Source of the DNA: Plakobranchus ocellatus | Lineage: Eukaryota; Mollusca; Gastropoda; Plakobranchidae | Direction of reading: 5' to 3' | NCBI GenBank assembly: GCA_019648995.1 | Contig: BLXT01000588.1 | Coordinates: forward strand, 5,165,285 to 5,198,856 | DNA: 33,572 bases | Shown: positions 11,001 through 23,000 of the stretch, in pieces | How the letters are laid out: the number at the start of each line of letters is the position of its first letter | Numbering within the stretch: the first letter of the stretch is position 1 | The notes under the pieces: generated by a model | Told to the model about the DNA's origin: nothing | The model's database searches: none | Seen by the model: only the letters and a program-made list of their open reading frames with translations | Position numbers and translations under genes: made by a program

Positions 11001-14000
11001 GGTTTGGAGACCATGTTTTGTTAATTTTACCAAACTTTTTGTCCCTATCTTCCTCATATTTTTGGTTTGTGATAGAGTCGTTTAATTTTACACTTTTTTT
11101 TTGTTCCCTTAAGTTATTTGAATTATTTTATTTTGGTATAATTTGTCTTTTCTCTTTGGGTTATTATTTTTATTCTTGTCTTGAGCAAGCTTTGGTCTCA
11201 TTGGTTAAAAATATGCCCCATGGAAGTATAGGTATCATTTGCAATTGCTCAGCAAGCTATGTCTTAAAGTCTCAGTTTTGTTTCCTTGGTTTATAAATAG
11301 TTTGAAACACGTCCTTTTCTAACAGTCATTTTTTAAAGGCTCCTCTTTGTCTTTCCTGAAAATTCATTCACCATAGGCAAAGACAGTTTGAAAAAAAAAA
11401 GGCAGATGAATTTGGCTAGTTTTTTTCTTTCACTTTTTTAAAATGTTTGGCTGAATGTCAACGAGATAAATGACTATTTTCCATTGAGGCAAATGCCTTA
11501 TGTTTATTAGAAAAATACAAGGCAAAAGCCTAGGGTAGAGTTAGGCAAAGAAGAACGCAATTTTGAGAGAAATAGATAGTTGGAAATCTGCACATTTGAT
11601 TGTCATATAGCTTTTCAGGAGCATTTTGATGGGAGTTACGAGGTACTTTGCTTCTTATCTGGTATTTGGAAAAAAAGTTTGTGGCTGGTCTTGATATCTG
11701 TCTTTATTTTCACCCGAGGAAAATGTCATGGAGATAAAAATAAAAAAAAAGACATTCTTCAATCTTGAAGTGCTTCAATCTTGGGATCTAAACGTATTTT
11801 GACCATCAAAATTTAAAACCACTTCCTCTCAAACTTTGCAGGTCCAAGTGCAGACTTGATGACCTGTGTACTGTTTAACCTTTACATGCCCCCTGGAAAT
11901 TATTGGTGGGATGTGCGTCACATATCTCATGGAGGCAATCCTGACTTCTTTAGGGTTAGTTAATTGCTAGATTTCCTGTGGCCTTGCTTTGCTGTGATAT
12001 TCCCATAACTGATACGGGATGTCTTGAGTAGAAAGCTGAAACTTTTTTTCCTAATCCCGCTTGCTCTTAGGCTTTGTAATGTTTTTTGCTTTCCTTATAA
12101 CTATTCAATTAAGTGCTCAAATCTGATTTTCTTTTGCTTCCCAGAGTTACACTCCAAGTTTTGCTGCAGAAATGTATGGTCATAAATCTAAATTCGTTGC
12201 TCTTTTTTTTTCTTCTTTTTGTTATCATGTTACCCATAATGAGTTAGATGTGTGCATCTGCAATTGGTATTTTGGCTTTGTGGTGGTTATTGAAATTTCA
12301 AATATCAGTGTAACTCCTTATTGCTCACAAAGCAAACAACATCAAATTGAAAAAAAAAACTGTATTTAACAGTTGTCTATGTAAAGATCAAGAGAGAAAT
12401 CTGAAACAGTTTAAAAATAATAAAAATAAACGAAGAAAATACAAATATCTTTGAATGTCTATGAAAATCAATCTATAGGCACAATAAATACAGCTGTAGC
12501 ATATAGCTTTTCTTTAAACATACACACAGGCTCCTTTGCGTTTTGCATATCTTTGGCAATAACCAGTCATATTGAAGATTTTTTTAGAATGACTTGATTT
12601 AATGCGGTCTATTCATAAATGAATACTTATGATTTCTCTCTGTTGACTTTGCAAAGACCTGGTAATCATATTTAATATTGCTCATGCACTATTTTTTTCT
12701 GCACAAAAACCTATATCTGTTAAGTGTTGCAATTTTTACTCTCTCTTATCATTAAAATATAAATTGATTGTCTTAAAGTGTTTTGAGCAAAGAGTTCTCT
12801 GCCCAAAGGTAAAAAAAGCCACTGATGTTGTTCAGGCTCACAAATTTTATTGCTTCACAGGAACAGGGTACTTACAACTGAAATAAATTAGTAAGTTAGT
12901 GTGCTGGATTCAGTAACATATTGTGGGATTGATAAATTTCTTTAAAATTCCCCTATGATGTCTTGTTTTCTTCAAGTTATTACTACCATACATAAAGTAA
13001 CGTACATAATCTTGATTTTATGATATATTAAACCAAGTTGGAGCAAGCTTCTTTCTCATGAGTGCACATACAGTCGAAACTACCATTTTTGCTGGTTTTA
13101 TTATTTCATCTTGAGCAAAATTTATAATAGCCATTTGAGCTAAGGATGGAAGTAGCAGGGCAAGAACTAGTATTGAGGCTTGTGGCTGCATAAGAAGCTT
13201 TCAACATATCAACTAACTTCCTATTTTTGCCAAAAAAAAAAAAAAAAGGAATTTATGTTGGTTTATTTGCCAGACTAATTAGTATCATATGAGTTATAGA
13301 TGTATTTCGAAGGATTCAAGAAAAACAAATAAAGGCTATTGTGGTACTTTTGCAGCAAAAATGATTAAATGCAGTGATGCAACTATTTTCATATCACATT
13401 CTCATTGACTTCCAGGATGACAAAAAGCTGCATGACTACAATGTAGATCAAATGGTCAAAGGCTTTATTGAAGAAGTGTCTAAACAGGTACTTAAAAAAT
13501 GACCAGCTAATACTCTTAATTTCTCAAAATTTTTTTTTATGTGCTGGTAATGAAACTGCATTGTTAACTCTTTAATTCTATAAACGCCACCTTCACTTAA
13601 AACTTCACGTACAATGTTGAAAAAAAAGTTAGTTAAATCATGTAATGACTTGGATGGTTTTCTTTTTTTAAGAAAAAGAGAAGAGCTGAAAAAGGTCATA
13701 ATTCTTTATGGTTAATTATTAATAACTTTGTATCTTGATGAGAAATGCCTTGTTCTAGATTTTTAAAAATATAATTTTTGAATTTTGCTAAAATAGTATC
13801 TTGCTAAAACGGTATTATTTTTTTGTGAAAATTCTTTTGATCTGTTTTTCTCAGGCAAATTCATATAAAACAAATCATTTAATCATGACCATGGGCTCAG
13901 ATTTCAACTATGTTCAAGCACATATGTTCTTCAAAGAGATGGACAAACTCATCAAATATGTGAACGCCAAAGTAGGTTTTGAAAGTGGATTTGTTTCTCT

Positions 14001-17000
14001 TTTACATAATACATGTTCTGTAAACATTTATGTTTCATTGCCCATGTGAGAATACAACTATATATCCTGTGACACTCAAGCCACACAATGGGGAATCCCA
14101 AAAATGTCTTCCCAAGAGAAATTTGAAGTGGTATGAATTATAACTTGGGTATGTTATCAAGCAGCTTTCCTCTGTCATGCACCATCATTTTTAAATTCCA
14201 AACAATTAAAAATAGTTTGATAAATGCTTTGGTCTCTTTAATACAAAGAAAGGTGAGTATGTATAACAAATCCATATATGCAGTAAAAGTCAAAACTTAT
14301 GGTTTTGATTAAGAAAACTTGTATCCTTTATAAAGTCGCTTTGACCAATATTGATAATGTATTTTGATATGCATAAATAGTAAAACGACTTTTCTTTATC
14401 AAGTAGAAGAATTGATCAAACTCTTTGCTGTTTTTGTTGGTTTTCAATAGGTTTTATCTTAAACTTTCTTCTCCTTTCGTTGAAACAGCAATCTGAAGGT
14501 AGTAAAGTGAACCTGCTGTACTCAACGCCATCATGTTACATCAAAGAATTGAATAATGACAATATAGTGTGGTCCACAAAGCAGGATGACTTTTTTCCAT
14601 ATGCTGATAGAGCACACACTTTCTGGACAGGCTATTTCACTAGCCGCCCAGCTCTTAAATTTTTCTCTCGTTCCATTAACAGCCTATCTCAGGTGAGTTG
14701 CTGTTAAGGTATCAACTGATAACTTGGCTTTATTCCTTAAAAAACTGTGGATGGCAAAATCTAAGATAGCCACATTTTTTCCGCAAACCTTTTTTACATT
14801 CCCTGTTTATTTTTGTTTTGAGTGGAGATATAATTATTTTTTTTATTTTTATTTTTTTTGCTTCTCCTTTTTCAAACACACATTTTTTTTAACCCTCAAT
14901 TTAGGGGTCTCTCAAAAGTTCACAAGGGCATTTCGCCATTTCCTTTTTTTTCTAAATTCAGTCTTGTTGACAAAATCTTTAACAAAATTTATTATGGGGA
15001 TAAAAAAATATATTTCAATAATTCCATATTTGGCGAAAATTTACTTTCTATTGATTTATGATATGAAGGAGGGAAAACCATCTGAAAAGAGTTTAGGTTC
15101 CTTATTATAGTTAATTAGTCAATTTAGACCTAGATCTATACCACATTCATAACACTCCCTCTTGGTCTTAATCTTATGGTCAACATTTGAAATTTTCTTC
15201 CATTTATACTTATCAATTTCTGCATTTAAGTCATTCTTCATTTTTCAGGAATTTCTTCACACATCTTTAGATTATTCCTCATGAGTCAATGTAAAGATTT
15301 AACTGTTAAGAAAGTTACATTTAAATTTTGTTTTGCCCCTCTGAAATACTTTTTTTTTCCTCTCTGAGAAAAAAAAATATACTCATGAAAATGAACATAG
15401 CTTTATATTCAGTTTCCATACTCTTCTGAATGGAATAGCAAAAAAAATTCAAGATGTTTTAATCATTTAAAATATTCAGAATGCCACTTTTGTTGTTGAT
15501 GTCACATTCTGACTGGCCTTGAAACATGTCTAACGTACAATCCATCAAGTATTAGTTGAGAAAATTAAAAGCCACGGTTAGAAATTCATAATTCTAAAAG
15601 AAATGCAACTCACACACAAGATAAAAAAAAAAGAAAGTAATTATATTTTTTTTCTTTTCATAAAGTATTGGTGCTCTTTTTGTCAAAGAGAAACGGGTCA
15701 AAATAAAAATTAAAGTTATTGTGTATGTAAAATTTTAAGGGTTGCACATGTGAATGTAATTTCCTCTAAAGGCTGCTGTGTAGCTGAATTGAGCATTTTT
15801 GTCATACTATTAATTTAAATAAAATGAAGGGACAGCTTAAAATCAAAGCACTTAAAAATCTGAATCTCTTATTTTACTGAAATACTTTCTTTTTTATTTT
15901 GTTTGAACTCTTAAAAAAGAGATGATGACTTTTTATGGGTGATTGATGTTGGTGCAATATTATACCTCTGACCTTTAAGTCATACAGACAATTGGTGCAC
16001 TATTGCACAGTTGATTTTTTAAATTATTAAAACAGGTGCACTCTTTACCTTTGTACAACAGTTTTCTTGGCTAAAATTTTGGCAGACAATGGCGGAGAAA
16101 TGATAAACTATTGATTAGTATCACAATTAATCTCATTTTGAATACAAAAAACTATGCTTATCTTTCTTATGCAGGAACTATGTATTTTGATGGCATGTGA
16201 ATAATTATATTTTGGTTGCAATTATATATCATAAGAAAACAATAAAATAACCACATTTCTTTACAGGCTGCAAAACAGATGGCTGCTTTTGCAGGTGCAG
16301 CGGATAACAGTACTGTTCAAAGGGCATTGCATCATTTAGGTATGAGAAGGCTGAACTTTCACAAGTTTACTTTCATTTTAAATATATCTGAAAGCTGTCT
16401 TTGCACTTGCTTTAATTTTCAGAAAGATGATAATTTTAATTTGAGAAGAAATAACTTCAAAATGCATAGTTTTGATTCTTTACTGTTCTTTTGTTAGGTC
16501 TGATTTATATAAAAACACACGCACAATAAATTGAATGGGTCATTTTTTTCCCAACTTAATAAAATAAATCCATGTTCAAGAAATGTGCCTCTTTACATAT
16601 TTTGGTCATTGAAAATATAGTCTTTAAAAAGAAATGATTTTGGTCTGTGTTAAAGTTTTTTCAACTGGATCTACAAATTTCTGTAAAAATAACTTTCATT
16701 TTTAAACAATCCTTTAATTTTTAAATTGCCATTGGTCACAAAAAAGAAGACGGAAAGAAAGTGCTGTCATTTGTAACAGGCAACTACATCATTCTTTGAC
16801 TGTTTTTTGTTTCTCATAATCAACCCTGACATGTGCAGGAAAAACCAGCTTGAAATGACAGAGATTTTTTAAATTTTTTTTTTTTTTTAGGAAATTTGCT
16901 GTAAGTTTGTAGAAATAAAAAGAAAATGAAAAAGTTGAATCAAACTAATGTTAGAAGATCAAGCACAGTCAATAATATATTTGAATTAGCATGTAGAACT

Positions 17001-20000
17001 TGAGTATATAGCTGTCTGGGGATTTTTCAAAACCTAAAAAGGTGAGCACACAGTTTTTCATCTCGTTTGAGAGTGTCTGAGCAGAAGAATAAGTGACAAA
17101 GCAGGGTTGTCTATGTTTGCTTCAGATATGACACTTTAAGTAGGTGATGCAATGTGATGAAAAACTTTTCACTGAAATCTGAATTTTAGAACTAAAACCG
17201 TAAAGTTTTTGTTTTTTTTTGATACATTGATTGAAAAGCCTTTATTCATATCTTTAAAAAAAATTGCTATTTTACTGCCAAGGATAATTCATTTTTGCAG
17301 AAATCATGTGGCTTTTTTTGTTTTTTTTGAGGCCCTCAGCTTATGATTATGGTATAGTTAAAAGTGAATCTGAGTTTATAAGATCTTTTGTTTCATCGTG
17401 TCATCTGTAGATGTTGACAAAAATGTTTAAAGACTAAAAATTTCTATTTTTATCTATTTTCTGAACCAGCTGCTGTTGTTGGGGTGTCAGAGCATCATGA
17501 TGCCATCACGTAAGTTATCATGAAATTCTGAGCAAAGCAAAGCTAAAACCAATGCCTTAAAAAACAAATTCTGATGGTCTATTTCTCTTCTTTGTGATTG
17601 TAGTGAGACGACTATCCAAAAAGAAGTTTGGAAACATAGCTCAAAGTTTTCAAGATTCATATTCGATTAGAAATTATTTAAGAAAGAAGGAAACAAAAAC
17701 ATGTTTTAGCTCAACACAATAAAGAATAAGGAAGTGAAGATCAAATTAAAGTTTTATTAGAAAAAGTGAAGAAAATACTAAAAAAAAAAAAGAGAAAAAA
17801 AAATAGAATATAGTATATAGAATTTGAAAGTAAAAGACATAGGCATCCAAACTTTATATTGCATTGAACTTTCTGCTTTTTCTTATCATGTGTCATTGAG
17901 GACAAAAATTATTCAACATAGAGCAATGGTGATCTTGCAGCAGCATGAACGTTACCATTCTATTATTAAAGTGGAGTATGACTGGAAGATGTTTCAAAGT
18001 TACAGATTAAATCAACAAGGTTTGAACTGTTGAAATAATGCCATACAAAAGATAAGATTAAAACTTCATCTGACAGCCAGTGTAAACTACATAGAAGGGG
18101 GNNNNNNNNNNNNNNGGGGGGAAGCTATTGGGGTTGGGGTGAGAAGTTGAATTTGATATTCAGCAATAAATTAGATTTATACCAAAGCAATTTGTAGGTG
18201 TACATGTTGCATTTAAAGTTTTGATAAATATATTTTCTAACATTTATGATTTTATAAGAACCAAGTTATGGAGTAATAATACAGGCTGAATTTTTAAATT
18301 TTCATACTATCTCCAATCTCTTTGAGCATTTTAATATTTCTATGTAGTTTTTTTCTTTTTTTTTTTTATGTCATTTCCTTAGAGGCACCTCCAAACAGGC
18401 AGTGGCATATGATTATGCTCAACGTTTGAGCGAAGGTGTGACTAGTGGACAAGTAAGTATATATATAAACAAACTGCATAAAGGTTTTTTTTTTAAGGTA
18501 GAGAGGCCACAGTTAAGGAATATCTTTTAGATTTTAGTTTCAATCATTTATGCTTCAAGTAAATATAATATGATTATGTGCAAAATGGCTAGTAAAAGGT
18601 CAAAATATTTTTCAAGCACAAATTTAGATTAGAAAAGTAATAGTTCAAGAAGGGGGGAAAAATATTTTTTAAACTCATTTAAAATGTCTAATGTTAGTAT
18701 AGAGCAGATCATATAAAGATGATAAAATAGAATACTTAAATTTTGTCTATTTTGCAAGTTATACTCTGACAGGTCAAGGGCAATCATTGTAATGATATAG
18801 TCTAATTTAACCTTTTTTTTTTAATTGAATCTCAAATTTTCATTTGCATATTATTTTAATCATAAAAAATAGCAATCTTAAGATTTGTATTAGGGAAATC
18901 ATTTTCTAATGTGCCCCCAAGACTTGTTGACTCTAACATATATTAGTAAACTTAAAATGATTTCAATTAGGTAAAGAGTGCAGTTTTAAGCATACAACTG
19001 CTTTTTTAGGAGTGTATATAAACAAAAATAACATCATAAAATTGTATATTCTTACATTGTCTCACATCCATGACTAGGTGGTGATAGATAACTTTTACAG
19101 TGTACTTCAACCAAAAACTGAAACCCCACCACCAGCGCAAATTTACTGCGGCCTCCTCAACATTAGCATCTGTTCTGTCACTGAGTCAGCTGAAAAGGTA
19201 TGAAATATGTAATTATGTTTCTTTCACATAAAAGGAATAGTTAACCAGAGCCAGAAGCTTGATCTGTATATATTTTAAGCTCAAGAGTAGAATTTGGAGG
19301 GAAATAAAGGATTTAGGCTCCTTTAAAAAATCTTGCATGATTTTTATGATGTAAGCTTAAAACCAAATTTATGGCTTGATCTAACTTAGCAGTGTTAACT
19401 CTTTGTGTCCGGATTTTTTTTCTACATCTGGATGGAGTTCTCTCCCTCTATCCCTTTTCTTTCATATAGTTAGCGGCCGCTCGGTCATCGATTTTGTTCC
19501 GTCGGCCGCTGGGAGTGGCCGCTCAGAGTTATTGAGTTAAGTCTAAGCTTTTTTTTCTTCATAGTAACAAAATTATTGTAACCTTGCCGAATAATTAATT
19601 ATGTTGTCGATCTCAAAAAAGCTTTGTGTCACAAATGACTTTGTATTGAGTTATAGGTCTAATGGAACACCGCCTGTGACAAGCGGTTTTTTAAATAGAA
19701 TAATGAAAAGAAATCATTCCAAATCTTATCAAAAATTGATTGAAATTTTTATTAATTTAAATGAAGAACAGTTTTAGGACAGGAATTTAACTTTTCAAAA
19801 TTCTATAGATAAACAAATTCACTAACATGGGCAGTCTATCTCTCATTGACCTTCTCAAAAATCTCTAAACCATCCTTTTATGCCCACCTCACACAGCTTA
19901 CAGAAAATGCCAGTTACTTAATACTGTAATATAATAATTCGGTCAAAACTATGCAAACAATCTATTCCAAGAAAGACTTACAAGTTACAGTCTCATGTAA

Positions 20001-23000
20001 ACAATGTTAGCTAAAAATATTGACTTACCAAATACTCTCACTTATCTCCTCCCTTATATTTAACCACCTCTGGAAGTTTCAAGGGCATCTTAAGCTTATC
20101 TGGTCTCTAGGTTATGATCTAATATCCTCCTGTAAAAGTGTTTCAGTACTTTCAAAAACTTTCTAAACATGTGGAGATATAAAATAGGTAAAAAAGCTAC
20201 AAATAATAATTGCACCGTTAAACTACAATAGGCCTAGCTGAGGCCAATTTGGAATTTGATGTAATATTACCAGGAAACAAGGCTAGATTAAAAGATCAAG
20301 CATTCCAAGTATAGATCTATGCCAGATTTTTCACACTTTGTAATGCAAACAGAAGTAACACAGCACAGTATTCCTTGTCACTCTGCATAAGCATGTAACA
20401 AATATTATTTCTTAGAGCCATCAACTTTTTTGACTTCCTGTGGCTCATTAATCATAAGCTTTACTGATACTCTTTACAACAATAAACTTTATCTGAATTT
20501 TGATCAAAAGTACTTTATTAATGATGAGATCAAAATGATTGCCGAAAAAAAAAAAAAACAACAGATCTAATGTAACATGTATGGACATATAATGCTTGCA
20601 TCATTTTTAGTTTTGGGTTCTAAAACGTTAAAAACCGTAAAGGCAGATTTATTTTTAAGAGTGAAGAAATAAATATTTGAAAAATCAGTTTTGATCTTGT
20701 CTGTTTTTACTCTACCATTTATATGGTAATTATAATTTGAAATTGTTTATTTATATGATTTTTTTTTTTTTGGTTTTTTTTTTTTGAATCAATGTTAGTG
20801 TATTACATTTATTGTCCACAGAACATAAACTGATGAAAAATATGAAATTAACAAGTAAATTTTTTTGTGCTCTCTCTCTTTATTATGAATATCTTAACAT
20901 CAGTTTCTATTAACTGGTTATACGATATAACACTTTTTTTTTCTTTTAAATGCTTTTTTAATAATTTTAAATGCTGATATCAGCATATTCTTTTCATTTT
21001 TCATTGTTCAAAAACTCACAAAGTTAAGTTTCAGGCTATATCATTAAGTTAAAATGCTCAAAGTGTAACTTTTGATTCCTTGTTTTTGTCTCATAATTAC
21101 CTTGAGATAGATCCTAATGATCCCCTATATGGCTTTAAAAAGTTATTATATAACTGCTGTGAAATGATTTTTTTTTTCTTTACTGTTGAAAAATAATATT
21201 CATTTTTATATCAATGCAGAGGTTCAAGTTGACCTTGGAGGGTTAGGTTTGCAGCCTTTTGATTTCTTATTTGATTTTTTTGGTTTAAAGTGTAATACAT
21301 TTTTTTCTATAGTTGCAGTGGACAAACTATAAATTTAATGTTCGCAGATAACAATAGTTCATTAGCACATAAATGCTTGTATTTTGCGCTTTGATGTTTT
21401 ACGTGAAATGTTATCAAAACAAGGCCAATTCAGAAAATCTCATTATCTAATGGGTAATCACACCTTCTTTTTTTAACAACTTTTTGCTTACTTTTTTATA
21501 AAAGGCCTTATCTTTATTATTATTATTATTTTTTTTGTCCTTTAGGAAATATGAAATCTTCCAAAGTAGCATTACTTAACCTAACACTCTTTTGAGAAAA
21601 TCTGTCTGACTGAGAAATATCATGTACACCTGTATTTTTTTTTATTTGCCTTTTAAATAATAAATTATTCAATTGCTCATCCTTGAACTTTGTTCTTTAT
21701 ATCTTTCTTTTCATGTCTCTTATGCCAGTTTCAAGTGACTCTTTACAACCCTTTAGCAAAACAAGTGAATTATATAACAAGAGTGCCTGTTGCAAACAGC
21801 AAGTACAGTGTGTATGCTCCAAATGGAAAAACAGTTATCCCCAGTGATGTAAGTGCATTTGGCTGTAGCAAATTATGGCAGTAATAAACCCTATTCTCTT
21901 TTGGAAGCCATGCTTATTTTCAAAATACTTAAACTTTGTTGTTTCCTTCAGTTTCAATCCGATATAAAAATCTTTTGAAAAAATGTGGAAAAAACATTCA
22001 AAGTATTCAAATGAATTAAATGAAAAACCAAAGGAGATGACAGATGTCAAAAGGGGCAAAGAGAGGATTGGAGTGTGAAGAAAAGATACACAGTGATCTT
22101 TCAATTTCATCATAAAAATACATTTCATTGACGATGATCTGTGAAAATAACTTTAAAAATATTTTAAGTCATGCATAATCTGACTGTTCTCCAGTATTCT
22201 CTCCTTCTTTGATTGTCAAAGAGTGTCAAGTTTTGAAAATATTTAGTTGTCTTTCATTGTTGGTTTATCAAGATCCAAATGGAAAAAGGAGTTGATAGCC
22301 TAGAACACAGAGAAAAATATATATTTACAATTGGCACTTTGAAAGACACAAAAGATTTTTGGTTTTATGCTCTTTGTACTCATTAAGTCTAGATAGAATT
22401 AGCATGGGTGAAGCGAAAGGCTTTACAAGCTAAACATCATCATAAATAAATCTAGATCCAAACAGAAAACCATTAATTAACACCAATGGCAGCAGTGTAA
22501 ATGTTCTTGTGGTTATTGTGAGCCAGGTCAATTTTGTCAGTTCCCAAAACAATAGTAATTTCTTTGATCAGATAGAAGAACTTAGTTTATTTATTGTCCA
22601 AACAGATATGAGTATGATAACTCATTTGAATTATGCATTCAAAACCATTCAAGAATTAGAAAATCAAATAACAAACTTCTGAGTGTGTGTGTGCATCTGT
22701 GAGTGAGTGCATGTGTGTGTTTTTAATGAATTTTTATTTATCATATTTAATGCTTAAAACTGTATTAATTACAGTGGGATGTTATTTTTAAAAGACCAGA
22801 GACAAAAAAAAATGTGTTTTCTGTTTATATCATTTAAATTAGCTTAAATTTGATTGTCTGTCTGAAAAAAAAGTTGCAAATATATAGATTATTAAGACAG
22901 GACAAGATTTAAAAAAAAAAAAAAACCAAGAAAACCCTGTCCAAATCTCCGTTTTAATTCTTATGTTAAGAACTTTCCTTTTTGTAAGATTTTATTTGAT

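Noticed and set aside
12850..12900. Possible third alternative exon after CTTCACAG
   Set aside because: In phase 1 it reads a few codons and then TAA, with no similarity to 6a or 6b.
14724..15110. 128-codon ORF, phenylalanine-rich
   Set aside because: Product of T-runs in intron 10; no domain resemblance.
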